Shown: positions 7,287 through 15,539 of the stretch, one piece after another | How positions within the stretch are numbered: the first letter of the stretch is position 1 | Layout: each line of letters begins with the position of its first letter | Assembly: GCF_030269365.1 (NCBI RefSeq) | Contig: NZ_BSTF01000012.1 | Coordinates: forward strand, 186,001-250,000 | DNA from: Lentzea sp. NBRC 102530 | Lineage (GTDB): Bacteria > Actinomycetota > Actinomycetes > Mycobacteriales > Pseudonocardiaceae | DNA length: 64,000 bases | Direction of reading: 5' to 3' | The notes under the pieces: generated by a model | What the model was told of the DNA's origin: nothing | The model's database searches: none | The model's input: the letters and a program-made list of their open reading frames with translations, nothing else | Made by a program: the position numbers and the translations under genes

Positions 7287-8785
7287 AGGACTCCCGTCTG
7301 CTCGCCGTCTGGTGCCCCGACTGGCCCGTCATCGCCGCCTGCACCGCCACGGCCACCGCCCTCGACGTCCCGGTGGCCGTGCTCGACGGCAACGAGATCG
7401 TCTCCGCCTCGGCCGTGGCGCGCAAGGAAGGCATTCGCAAGGCGATGCGCAAGCGCGCGGCCGAGGCGATGTGCCCTGAGCTGGTGACGTTCGAGCACGA
7501 CTCGCAGCGCGACGCCCGGTTCTTCGAGCCGGTGGCGGAGGCGGTGGAGGAACTCGCGCCCGGCATCGAGGTCGTGCGGCCAGGGCTGGTGGCGGTGCCG
7601 GCGCAGGGGCCGGTCGGGTACTTCGGGACGGCGGAGCTGGCGGCCGAACGCATCGTCGACCACGTCGCCGCCAGGACCGGCACCGAGGCGCAGATCGGGG
7701 TGGCGGAGAGCCTCTTCGCGGCCACGAAGGCCGCCCACCGCAACGTGATCGTGCCACCGGAGGGCACCGCGGAGTTCCTGAAACCGTTGGGGGTGCACGA
7801 ACTCGACGCGCCCGAGCTGGTCGACCTGCTCAGAAGGCTCGGGCTGAAGACGCTCGGCGCGTTCGCCGCGGTGCCGGAGAGCGCGGTGGCGTCGCGGTTC
7901 GGCGGGCCCGCGGTCCGGCAACACCGGCTGGCGCGCGGGTTGCCGGAGCGGCCGCTCGACAAGCGCAGGCCCGCGCCGGAACTCGCCGCGCAGGAGACCT
8001 TCGACGAACCCATCGCGCGGATCGACGCGGCGGCGTTCGCGGCACGGCACCTGGCCGCGCGGCTGCACGAGAACCTCGCCGCCCGCAGCCTCGCGTGCAC
8101 CAAGCTCGGCATCCTCGCGCGCACCGAGAACGACGAGGAGCTGCACCGGGTGTGGCGGGCCGCGGAACCGTTGACGCCCAGGGGAATCGCCGACCGGGTG
8201 CGGTGGCAGCTCGACGGCTGGCTCACCCGCGAACGCCTCACGTCCGGCATCCGCACGCTCACCCTCGAACCGGTCGAGGTCGTCGACGGCACGGCGTTGC
8301 AGCTCGGGTTGTGGGGCCACGACGACGAACGGGCGGTGCGCGCGCTCCTGCACGTCCAGGGCCTGCTCGGCCCGGATGCCGTGCTGACCCCGGTGATCGA
8401 CGGCGGCAGGGGGCCGGAGGAGCAGGTCAGGCTGGTGCCGTGGGGTGACGAGAAGACGCCCGCGAGAAACCCGGACCACCCGTGGCCCGGCCGGCTCACC
8501 AGGGCCCCGGCGACGCTCGCGGACGACCCCGCGCAGCTGAGGGACGGCACCGGCCAGGAGGTCGGCGTGACCGGGCGGCTCGAACTCACCGCAAGACCGA
8601 AAACGCTGACCGTCAAAGGGAGAACGCGGGAGATCACCGCGTGGGCGGGGCCGTGGCCGGTCGACGAACGGTGGTGGGCGCCGGACCCGCACCGGGCCGC
8701 GCGCGTGCAGGTGCAGACGGACGACCAGGCGTTCCTGCTGATCCGCAGGGACCAGAGGTGGTTTCTGGAAGGGGTGTACGACTGA
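7283..8785 (+). CDS. imuB: ImuB, catalytically inactive Y-family polymerase homologue
   Basis: The protein has 500 aa. The N-terminal ~330 residues follow the Y-family polymerase fold, but the first acidic motif (DxDxFFA in active enzymes) reads WCPDWPVIAA, and the SxDE motif is replaced around VVRPGLVAV. This agrees with ImuB being a non-catalytic adaptor. In mycobacteria ImuB links the beta clamp, ImuA' and DnaE2 (family knowledge). The C-terminal ~150 residues form the protein-interaction part; a clear QLxLF-type clamp motif is not obvious, although LQLGLW near residue 338 is a candidate. The start GTG overlaps the imuA' stop. It is cotranscribed under LexA control. Confidence 0.92.
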   Translation: MKDSRLLAVWCPDWPVIAACTATATALDVPVAVLDGNEIVSASAVARKEGIRKAMRKRAAEAMCPELVTFEHDSQRDARFFEPVAEAVEELAPGIEVVRPGLVAVPAQGPVGYFGTAELAAERIVDHVAARTGTEAQIGVAESLFAATKAAHRNVIVPPEGTAEFLKPLGVHELDAPELVDLLRRLGLKTLGAFAAVPESAVASRFGGPAVRQHRLARGLPERPLDKRRPAPELAAQETFDEPIARIDAAAFAARHLAARLHENLAARSLACTKLGILARTENDEELHRVWRAAEPLTPRGIADRVRWQLDGWLTRERLTSGIRTLTLEPVEVVDGTALQLGLWGHDDERAVRALLHVQGLLGPDAVLTPVIDGGRGPEEQVRLVPWGDEKTPARNPDHPWPGRLTRAPATLADDPAQLRDGTGQEVGVTGRLELTARPKTLTVKGRTREITAWAGPWPVDERWWAPDPHRAARVQVQTDDQAFLLIRRDQRWFLEGVYD

Positions 8786-8859
8786 TGAAGGACGAGTACT
8801 GGGATCTGCTGGAGGCCCTGATCCCGTTGCCGCGCAAGGAAGCCGATGGGCTGGAATAA
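8785..8859 (+). CDS. Micro-ORF of 24 codons bridging imuB and dnaE2
   Basis: ATG 8785 overlaps the imuB stop by one base (TGATG), and the frame ends at TAA 8857-8859, inside the first codons of dnaE2 (ATG 8846). A GGAAGGGG ribosome binding site sits about 10 bases before it. The predicted peptide starts MKDEYWDLLEAL and is acidic and amphipathic. It may be a real microprotein, or only a coupling device that delivers ribosomes to the dnaE2 start, whose own AAGGA lies inside it. No homologue is known to me. Confidence 0.4.
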   Translation: MKDEYWDLLEALIPLPRKEADGLE

Positions 8860-11800
8860 CCCACCGGTCCGCTGGCGGGAGCTGGAACGCGCGCTCTCGG
8901 GCAAACCCTACGAGCAGAAACCCGACGGAGGTGACGGTCCGGGGTGGGGAAGACACCGCGACCGCTACACCGCACCGCCGGGGTTCGCGCTGCACGCCGA
9001 CGAGATGGCGGCGTCCCGCAAGCGCGTGCCGTACGCGGAGTTGCACTGCCACAGCAACTTCAGCTGGCTCGACGGCGCGAGCCACCCGGAGGAGCTGGTG
9101 GAGGAGGCGCAACGGCTCAAGCTCGACGCCATCGCGATCACGGACCACGACGGCATGTACGGCGTGGTCCGCTTCGCCGAGGCCGCCAAGGAACTCGGCA
9201 TGCACACGGTGTTCGGTGCCGAACTGAGCATCGGCCTGTCCAAGCCCGCCAACGGCGCACCGGACCCCGAGGGTGACCACCTGCTCCTGTTGGCGCGCAA
9301 GCAGGAGGGCTACCACGCGCTGTGCCGCACGCTCACCACCGGCCACCTCGACGACAACGCCGAGAAGGGCAAGCCGGTCTACGACGTCGACCAGATCATC
9401 GCCGACACCAAGGGCGACGTCGTGGTGCTCACGGGCTGCCGCAAGGGAACCGTCAGAAGAGCGCTCGCGAGAGAGGGGCCGGAAGCGGCGTTCGAGGAGA
9501 TCGTGCGGCTCACCGACATGTTCGGCCGGGGCCGCGTGCACGTCGAGCTGACCGACCACGGCCTGCCGGAGGACAGCAGGCGCAACGACCTCCTCAACGC
9601 CATGGCCCAGCACCTGCAACTCCCGGTCGTGGCGACGAACGCGGTCCACTACGCCACCCCGAGTCGTGGCAGGCTCGCCGCCGCGATGGCCGCCGTGCGC
9701 GCGCGGAGCAGCCTCGACGACATGGCGGGCTGGTTGCCGCCGTCCCCCGCGGCGTTCCTGCGCAGCGGTGAGGAGATGTTCCACCGGTTCCGCCGTTTCC
9801 CGGGTGCCGTGCACAACGCCGCGTTGCTCGGCATGCAGCTGGCGTTCGACCTGCGGCTGGTCGCGCCGAAACTGCCACCGTTCGACGTGCCAGAAGGCCA
9901 CACGGAGATCAGCTGGCTGCGCGAACTCACCTACCGGGGCGCGCACCGCAGGTATCCCGACCGCGACGAGAAGGCGTTCCGGCAGATCGAGCACGAGCTG
10001 CGGATCATCGAACAGCTCGGCTTCCCCGGCTACTTCCTCGTCGTGCACGACATCGTGGACTTCTGCCGGCGCAACGACATCCTCTGCCAGGGCAGGGGCA
10101 GCGCGGCGAACTCCGCGGTGTGCTTCGCGCTCGGCATCACCAACGTCGACGCGGTCCGGTTCGACCTGCTCTTCGAACGGTTCCTCGCGCCCGCCCGCGA
10201 CGGCCCTCCCGACATCGACGTCGACATCGAGTCGGACCGGCGCGAGGAGGTCATCCAGCACGTCTACGCCAAGTACGGCCGCAGGCACACGGCGCAGGTC
10301 GCGAACGTCATCACCTACCGCGCGCGGTCGGCGGTGCGCGACATGGCCCGCGCGCTCGGCCACTCGCCGGGCCAGCAGGACGCGTGGAGCAAGCAGATAG
10401 ACCGGTGGGGGCCGCTCGGCACCACCACCGACGACTGCGACATCCCGCGGGACGTGCTGGAGCTGTCCGCGCAGCTGGAGAACTTCCCGCGCCACCTCGG
10501 CATCCACTCCGGCGGCATGGTGATCTGCGACCGCGCCGTCAGCGAGGTGTGCCCGGTCGAGAAGGCGCGCATGGACAAGCGCACGGTGCTGCAGTGGGAC
10601 AAGGACGACTGCGCGTCCATCGGCCTGGTGAAGTTCGACCTGCTCGGCCTCGGCATGCTCTCGGCGCTGCACTACGCCATCGACCTCGTCCGCGACCACG
10701 AAGGCGTGCACGTCGACATGGGCGAGATCGACCTCGCCGACCCCGCCGTCTACGAGATGCTGCAGAAAGCCGACTCCGTGGGAGTCTTCCAGGTGGAGAG
10801 CCGCGCGCAGATGGCGACGCTGCCGCGCCTCAAGCCGCGCGAGTTCTACGACCTGGTCGTCGAGGTCGCGCTGATCCGGCCCGGCCCGATCCAGGGCGGC
10901 TCGGTGCACCCGTACATCAGGCGCCGCAACAAGGTCGAGGAGTGGGACTACGACCACCCGTTGCTGGAGAACGCCCTCAAGAAGACCTACGGCGTGCCGT
11001 TGTTCCAGGAACAGCTCATGCAGATCGCGGTCGACGTCGCGGGCTTCACCGCCGCCGAGGCCGACGAACTGCGCCGCGCGATGGGCGCGAAGCGCTCGAC
11101 CGCCCGGATGGAACGCCTGCGCGACCGCTTCTACGAGGGCTGCGCGGCGCAGGGCATCGGCGAGGAGCTGGCCGGGCGGATCTACGCGAAGCTGCTGGCG
11201 TTCGCCAACTTCGGCTTCCCGGAGTCGCACGCCCTGTCGTTCGCGCACCTGGTGTTCGTGAGCGCGTGGTTCAAGCTCTACTACCCGGCGGCGTTCTGCG
11301 CGGCCCTGCTGCGGGCGCAGCCGATGGGCTTCTACTCGCCGCAGTCGCTGGTGGTCGACGCCCGCCGCCACGGTGTGACGGTGCACGGCCCGTGCGTGAA
11401 CCGCTCGCTGCCGTGGGCGGGCCTGGAACCGTTCGAGGGCGCCAACGCCGTGCGCATCGGGTTGACGGCCGTGCGCGGCATCGGGGACGCCGACGCCGAG
11501 CGGATCGTTGCGGCACAACCGTTCCGCGACATGGAGGACTTCGGCACCCGCGTGCAGCTCACCGCGGCCCAGGTCGAGGCGCTGGCCACCGCCGGCGCGT
11601 TCTCCTGCTTCGGCCTCGAACGCCGCGAGGCGCTCTGGGCGGCCGGTGCCGTGGCCGCGATCCGCCCGGACCGCCTGCCCGGCACCGTCGTCGGCGTCGA
11701 CGCGCCCGCGTTGCCCGGCATGGACGACGTCGAACTGGCGGTGGCGGACGTCTGGGCCACCGGCCTGTCCCCGGACAGCTTCCCGACCCAGTTCGTGCGG

Positions 11801-12133
11801 TCCACTTTGGACGGAATGGGCGCGCTGCCGGTGACCGCGCTGGCGGACGTCGAACCCGGCACGCGGGTGCTGATCGGCGGCGCCGTGACGCACCGCCAAC
11901 GGCCGGCGACGGCGGGCGGCGTCACGTTCCTCAACATCGAGGACGAGACCGGGATGGTGAACGTCGTGTGCTCGCCGGGGTTGTGGGCGCGGTACCGGCG
12001 GGTGGCGCGGGGCAGCGGCGCGATGCTGGTGAGGGGAGTGGTGGAGTCGGCGGAGGGCGTGATCAGCCTGCTGGCGGACCGGTTGCAGCACCTCGACCTG
12101 CGCATCCCGTCGAAGTCGCGCGACTTCCGCTGA
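8846..12133 (+). CDS. dnaE2: Error-prone DNA polymerase III alpha subunit DnaE2
   Basis: This C-family translesion polymerase carries out SOS mutagenesis together with ImuA' and ImuB. It has 1095 aa, usual for DnaE2. Domains in order: PHP domain (ELHCHSNFSWLDGA, residues ~65-78), palm with catalytic aspartates in PDIDVDIE at 455-461, fingers (QGRGSAANSAVCFALGIT; GDH-equivalent region), HhH region (GLTAVRGIGDADAERI), and a C-terminal OB fold (GGVTFLNIEDETGMVNVV). The ATG start lies 6 bases after AAGGA and within the preceding micro-ORF. A hairpin overlaps the stop codon (12130-12158). All core motifs look intact. Confidence 0.97.
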   Translation: MGWNNPPVRWRELERALSGKPYEQKPDGGDGPGWGRHRDRYTAPPGFALHADEMAASRKRVPYAELHCHSNFSWLDGASHPEELVEEAQRLKLDAIAITDHDGMYGVVRFAEAAKELGMHTVFGAELSIGLSKPANGAPDPEGDHLLLLARKQEGYHALCRTLTTGHLDDNAEKGKPVYDVDQIIADTKGDVVVLTGCRKGTVRRALAREGPEAAFEEIVRLTDMFGRGRVHVELTDHGLPEDSRRNDLLNAMAQHLQLPVVATNAVHYATPSRGRLAAAMAAVRARSSLDDMAGWLPPSPAAFLRSGEEMFHRFRRFPGAVHNAALLGMQLAFDLRLVAPKLPPFDVPEGHTEISWLRELTYRGAHRRYPDRDEKAFRQIEHELRIIEQLGFPGYFLVVHDIVDFCRRNDILCQGRGSAANSAVCFALGITNVDAVRFDLLFERFLAPARDGPPDIDVDIESDRREEVIQHVYAKYGRRHTAQVANVITYRARSAVRDMARALGHSPGQQDAWSKQIDRWGPLGTTTDDCDIPRDVLELSAQLENFPRHLGIHSGGMVICDRAVSEVCPVEKARMDKRTVLQWDKDDCASIGLVKFDLLGLGMLSALHYAIDLVRDHEGVHVDMGEIDLADPAVYEMLQKADSVGVFQVESRAQMATLPRLKPREFYDLVVEVALIRPGPIQGGSVHPYIRRRNKVEEWDYDHPLLENALKKTYGVPLFQEQLMQIAVDVAGFTAAEADELRRAMGAKRSTARMERLRDRFYEGCAAQGIGEELAGRIYAKLLAFANFGFPESHALSFAHLVFVSAWFKLYYPAAFCAALLRAQPMGFYSPQSLVVDARRHGVTVHGPCVNRSLPWAGLEPFEGANAVRIGLTAVRGIGDADAERIVAAQPFRDMEDFGTRVQLTAAQVEALATAGAFSCFGLERREALWAAGAVAAIRPDRLPGTVVGVDAPALPGMDDVELAVADVWATGLSPDSFPTQFVRSTLDGMGALPVTALADVEPGTRVLIGGAVTHRQRPATAGGVTFLNIEDETGMVNVVCSPGLWARYRRVARGSGAMLVRGVVESAEGVISLLADRLQHLDLRIPSKSRDFR

Positions 12134-12158
12134 CCGGTCCGCGGGAAAACCCGGTCAG
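12130..12158 (+). terminator. Hairpin overlapping the dnaE2 stop codon
   Basis: CTGACCGG pairs perfectly with CCGGTCAG, 13-base loop. The left arm contains the dnaE2 TGA. It probably ends the SOS operon; there is no T-run. Confidence 0.5.
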
Positions 12159-12214
12159 GCACGCCCGGAGCCGTGCCATCATGCGGTGACACCTGATCTG
12201 ATCTGGGGGATTTC

Positions 12215-14362
12215 ATGACCTGGTGGCGTAGAACGCTGCTGTCCCTGACCGCTGCCACCCTGGCAGCCGGAGTCGTGACGACGCCCGCCCTGGCCGCCGC
12301 ACCGGCGGTGCCGACCGACCTGAAGATCGAACGGAGGGACAAGCCCGCCCTGCCCTGCGACCCGGCTTCTCCCGGCACCTACGTGAACCCGGACGGGCTC
12401 AACGACGCCCGCGCCGTCGTGTTCAGCGCGAAGGTGGCCGACCCCGAGGGGGTCGAGGTCGAGTACTCGACCTGGCCGGTGGGCGACCCCGCCGCACGTC
12501 AGTCCGTGCGCGTGCCGGTGCTGCTGGACGGCATCGCCTACGCGCAGGTGCCGGACTGGTACAAGGTCGACGGCACGTACGCGTGGACCACGAAGGCACA
12601 CGACGGCACCTCGTCCTCCGCCGAGACGGCTCCCTGTCACCTGACCGTCGACCGCACGCGTCCGGTCGCCGCGACCGTGACGTCCGCCGTCTACCCGCCG
12701 GGCTGGACCCCGGGCGGTGGCGTCGGCGTGCCCGGTGACTTCACGATCGCGTCGACGTCGCCGGACGTCGCGCAGTACCGGTACCGCTTCAGCGGGGCGT
12801 CCGACTACACGTACGTGACTCCCGCGCAGCTGGGCGGCCCGGTGACGGTCAGCTTCACGCCGCAGAACTACGGCTACCACTCCCTGCAGGTCGACGCGAT
12901 CGACCGGGCCGGGAACCACCCGTCGTACTCGCCTTCGTACTCGTTCAACGTCCTCGAGAACAGGCCGATGGTCTTCTCCGCCCGCTACCCCGCGGACGGC
13001 ACGAACTGGGAGGGCGGCATCGGCGTTCCCGGCGACTTCGACCTCAGCTCGAACCTGCCGGACGTCGTGAGCTACGCCTACCGCTTCAACGACGACCCGG
13101 AGCAGACCGTCGCCGCGAACGCCGAACGCAAGGCGCGCATCAACTTCACGCCTGCCAAGGGCGACTTCAACGTCCTCAAGGTGCAGAGCGTCAGTTCGAC
13201 GGGCGAGCGGTCGGTCCTGCGCGAGCACAGGTTCAAGGTCGACAGCGCGCCGCGGGTGACCTTCGACCGCTTCCGGATCGGCTCGGTCACGACGCTGACG
13301 TTCCAGTCGCGCCTGCCCGGCGCGGTCGAGCACCGCTACTGGTTCACCCGCTGGGACGACACGAAGACCGAGCCGGTGGTGGTGCAGGCGGGTGCCGGCG
13401 GCACCGCGACCGCCACCCTGACCACGACCGTGCACCAGCTCAAGTCGTTGCACGCGGTCAGCTCGGACGCGGCGGGGACCACGTCGACGGAGTCCTACAC
13501 GTCGATCTCGGTCGACGGAGCGGCGCCGTACATGACGGTGACCGGCGGCGCGCACCCGGAGGAGCAGGGCACCGTCACGTTCAGCACGTCCATGGAGAAC
13601 CCGGTCGAGTACGAGTACTGGCTGAGCTACGACCGCGCCACCAGGTACAAGGTCGCGGCGGGCCCGGACGGCAGGGCGACCGCCACGTTCACCGCGGCGG
13701 ACGCGCTCGGTGGCCAGTGGGTGATCGGCCGCGTGCGCAACGCGGCGGGCATCTGGTCGATCGAGGGCAGTGCGATGTTCGGCATCACGAACCACCCGGA
13801 CGTCACCTCGGCGGACTTCCCGACGTGGCCCGCCGTCGCGTGGCGCAGCGGCACGTTCAAGCTCAAGGCGAACCAGCCGCGCGCCACCGAGTTCGTCTAC
13901 ACGCTCGACGGCGTGACGCACGTGACCCCGGTCGGTGCCGACGGCACCGCGACGATCGAGTGGACGCCGACCAGGGCGGGGCAGATCTACCTGGTCGCCA
14001 CGACCCGCACCGCCGCCGGCGTGGGCTCGGGGAACAACCAGTACTCGTTCACGATCAGCGACGCCCCGGTGGTCTCCTCGGCCGAGTACAGGTCGGGTCA
14101 GTCCAACACCGGCCCGCTGAACCGGCCCGGCACGTTCACCTTCACCTCGGCGGTGCCCGGCGTCACGGAGTACGTGTACTCGGTGAGTCGTTGGGGGACC
14201 GCGGTGGTGGGAGACACGACCGTCGCGGCGACCGGAGGCGTCGGGACCACGACGTACGCGCCGGCCTCCTACGGGACCCACCAGGTCAAGGTGGCCGCGC
14301 GCAAGGCTGACGGCTCGCTGTCCGCCTACACCTACTACTCGTTCGACTACTACTCCGGCTAG
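12215..14362 (+). CDS. Secreted protein with tandem Ig-like/fibronectin-like repeats
   Basis: The protein has 715 aa, with ATG 12215 a few bases after GGGGGA. A Sec signal peptide covers residues 1-28 (MTWWRRTLLSL, cleavage after ALA). The rest is an all-beta repeat protein: units of ~90-100 residues recur with the pattern V-x-SA-x-YP, a GVPGDFTI-like strand and a YRYRF or YVYSV strand. The units GVGVPGDFTIAS (about residue 170) and GIGVPGDFDLSS (about 270) are nearly identical. There is no catalytic motif, LPXTG anchor or C-terminal TM helix, so it is probably released or bound non-covalently to the cell surface. Such proteins are common in actinomycetes, and its role is unknown. A 20-bp perfect hairpin terminates it. 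Confidence 0.75.
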   Translation: MTWWRRTLLSLTAATLAAGVVTTPALAAAPAVPTDLKIERRDKPALPCDPASPGTYVNPDGLNDARAVVFSAKVADPEGVEVEYSTWPVGDPAARQSVRVPVLLDGIAYAQVPDWYKVDGTYAWTTKAHDGTSSSAETAPCHLTVDRTRPVAATVTSAVYPPGWTPGGGVGVPGDFTIASTSPDVAQYRYRFSGASDYTYVTPAQLGGPVTVSFTPQNYGYHSLQVDAIDRAGNHPSYSPSYSFNVLENRPMVFSARYPADGTNWEGGIGVPGDFDLSSNLPDVVSYAYRFNDDPEQTVAANAERKARINFTPAKGDFNVLKVQSVSSTGERSVLREHRFKVDSAPRVTFDRFRIGSVTTLTFQSRLPGAVEHRYWFTRWDDTKTEPVVVQAGAGGTATATLTTTVHQLKSLHAVSSDAAGTTSTESYTSISVDGAAPYMTVTGGAHPEEQGTVTFSTSMENPVEYEYWLSYDRATRYKVAAGPDGRATATFTAADALGGQWVIGRVRNAAGIWSIEGSAMFGITNHPDVTSADFPTWPAVAWRSGTFKLKANQPRATEFVYTLDGVTHVTPVGADGTATIEWTPTRAGQIYLVATTRTAAGVGSGNNQYSFTISDAPVVSSAEYRSGQSNTGPLNRPGTFTFTSAVPGVTEYVYSVSRWGTAVVGDTTVAATGGVGTTTYAPASYGTHQVKVAARKADGSLSAYTYYSFDYYSG

Positions 14363-14370
14363 CGAACGGT

Positions 14371-14416
14371 GAAGGGGGCGTGTCCCGCGGTTAGTTCCGC
14401 GGGACACGCCCCCTTC
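14371..14416. terminator. Perfect 20-bp hairpin shared by the repeat-protein gene and the tRNA array
   Basis: The arms 14371-14390 and 14397-14416 are exact reverse complements (starting GAAGGGGGCGTG) around the loop TTAGTT. It lies between convergent transcripts, 5 bases from the 3' end of the tRNA-Asn gene. Confidence 0.9.
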
Positions 14417-14420
14417 GTCG

Positions 14421-14492
14421 TTCCCCTGCCAGGATTCGAACCTGGTCCTCCCGCGTAACAGTCGGGCGTGCTGCCACCAGCACTTCAGAGGA
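14421..14492 (-). tRNA. tRNA-Asn (anticodon GTT), atypical
   Basis: Minus-strand cloverleaf of 72 nt: acceptor TCCTCTG/CAGGGGA (one G-T pair), D-stem GTGC/GCAC, anticodon loop CTGTTAC (anticodon GTT), T-arm CCAGG-TTCGAAT-CCTGG, discriminator A. The top anticodon pair is an A-G mismatch and the sequence differs from housekeeping actinobacterial tRNA-Asn as I remember it. CCA is not encoded. Third and last of a tight array. Confidence 0.8.
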
Positions 14493-14517
14493 CACGGTGC
14501 TCTAACGGTGAAACCAG

Positions 14518-14589
14518 TCGGATGCCCGCGAGTCGAACGCGGTGTTTCCTCATCCCAAATGAGGCGGGTTGCCGTCTCCCTCGCATCCG
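14518..14589 (-). tRNA. tRNA-Pro (anticodon TGG), atypical
   Basis: Minus-strand cloverleaf of 72 nt: acceptor CGGATGC/GCATCCG, three-pair D-stem GGG/CCC, anticodon stem CCTCA/TGAGG with loop TTTGGGA (anticodon TGG), T-arm CCGCG-TTCGACT-CGCGG, discriminator A. The body is quite unlike the usual bacterial tRNA-Pro (which starts CGGGG). It lies 4 bases after the Arg gene. CCA is not encoded. Confidence 0.82.
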
Positions 14590-14593
14590 CGAG

Positions 14594-14665
14594 TACCCCT
14601 GCCAGGAGTCGAACCTGAATCTCGGCGTTCGTAGTGCCGCACTCTCTCCATTGAGCTACAAGGGT
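14594..14665 (-). tRNA. tRNA-Arg (anticodon ACG), atypical
   Basis: Minus-strand cloverleaf of 72 nt: acceptor ACCCTTG/CAGGGGT, D-stem GCTC/GAGT (one G-T pair), anticodon loop CTACGAA (anticodon ACG) on a stem with a terminal A-C mismatch, T-arm TCAGG-TTCGACT-CCTGG, discriminator A. First gene of the three-tRNA array. CCA is not encoded. Confidence 0.8.
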
Positions 14666-14679
14666 GAGAATTAAATGCA

Positions 14680-14719
14680 CAACAAAAGAGCCGCCTGTCG
14701 GTTTCCCGACGGGCGGCTC
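14680..14719 (-). terminator. Rho-independent terminator upstream of the tRNA array
   Basis: GAGCCGCCTGTCGG (14688-14701) pairs with CCGACGGGCGGCTC (14706-14719) around a 4-base loop. On the minus strand the hairpin is followed by TTTTGTTG. It should stop transcription from the DHFR-like gene before the tRNAs. The 180 bases to its right (14720-14901) hold only a small GC hairpin at 14871-14889; I see no gene there. Confidence 0.75.
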
Positions 14720-14901
14720 CTGGTGGTGGCCGAACTGCACGCCACTACAAGGAGCTCACCTGCGCAAACGGTCGCACGAACGGTCGCGCGGGGCAGTCGC
14801 CCGAAAGGCGTCGGTGCTGCAAGCCCGTCATGGCTATCCCCTTCCCGTTCGGTGTGTGGCACAAGTATTGCGGGCGCACGAGGCGCCCGTCAATCATTTT
14901 C

Positions 14902-15465
14902 TCAAACGCGGTCGTAAGTCATGAACGAAACTCCGCTCTCGAACAACGTCGCACCGGTCCTCGCGAACTCGCGGATGTCGGCCTTTCCGTCGAACAACGG
15001 GATGCCGCGGCCGAACACCACGGGGTGGATCTTGAGCAGCAGCCGGTCGATCTCCGGCAGCAGGGACGCGGCCAGCTTGCCGCCGCCGCACAGCCAGACG
15101 TCGAGGCCGTCCTCGGCCTTCAGGGCCTGTACGCGACCCGTCACGTCCGACTTGACCACCTCGACGTCCGCCGGGGTGTCGAGGTCCGCGGAGGTCACGA
15201 CGAACTGGCGCAGGTGCGCGTACGGCGAGGCCAGGCCGCCGGGGACCTGGTAGGTGTGGCGGCCCATCAGCACCGTGTCGAAGTGCTGGTTCGGCGCGTC
15301 CGCGAGGCCGAACGGTTCGCGGAGCTGGGTCGGCAGCGTCTCCGGGTAGTGCGCGTTGATGCCGGCCATGTGGTCGCCTTCGAAGATGAAGCCGTCGTAG
15401 GTGCCGTCCTCGGCCGCGATGAAACCGTCGAGCGTGACGGCGACGTAGTACACGAGCTTTCGCAT
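14902..15465 (-). CDS. DHFR-like (RibD C-terminal fold) reductase family protein
   Basis: The protein has 187 aa from ATG 15465, preceded by AGGGGG. It has the RibD_C/dihydrofolate reductase-like pattern: MRKLVYYVAVTLDGFIA at the N-terminus, TVLMGRHTYQV near residue 80, and WLCGGGKLAASLL near 130, the glycine-rich NADPH-binding loop. Small proteins of this type are common, often TetR-controlled, oxidoreductases of unknown substrate in actinobacteria. A TetR gene diverges from it and a large perfect dyad lies between the two starts, so this gene is the likely target of that repressor. It is not a housekeeping folA. Confidence 0.85.
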   Translation of the reverse strand: MRKLVYYVAVTLDGFIAAEDGTYDGFIFEGDHMAGINAHYPETLPTQLREPFGLADAPNQHFDTVLMGRHTYQVPGGLASPYAHLRQFVVTSADLDTPADVEVVKSDVTGRVQALKAEDGLDVWLCGGGKLAASLLPEIDRLLLKIHPVVFGRGIPLFDGKADIREFARTGATLFESGVSFMTYDRV

Positions 15466-15487
15466 GGAGAAACCCCCTGAGTTCGAA

Positions 15488-15527
15488 ACAACCACTACAA
15501 CCGTAGTACTATGGATGTAGTGGTTGT
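15488..15527. promoter_or_regulatory. 40-bp dyad operator for the adjacent TetR regulator
   Basis: The perfect 12-bp arms ACAACCACTACA (15488-15499) and TGTAGTGGTTGT (15516-15527) share their centre of symmetry with an inner palindrome TAGTACTA (15504-15511). The dyad fills the 74-bp gap between the divergent DHFR-like and tetR starts. Confidence 0.85.
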
Positions 15528-15539
15528 CAAGGAGGTGTC

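Noticed and set aside
6254..12091. A minus-strand open frame of 1945 codons opposite imuA'-imuB-dnaE2
   Set aside because: It is a high-GC antisense shadow; the plus-strand genes have all family motifs and the minus product is low-complexity Arg/His/Ala sequence.
14664..14924. Short open frames over the tRNA/terminator region
   Set aside because: They overlap the terminator hairpin, are not conserved-looking and compete with clear RNA features.
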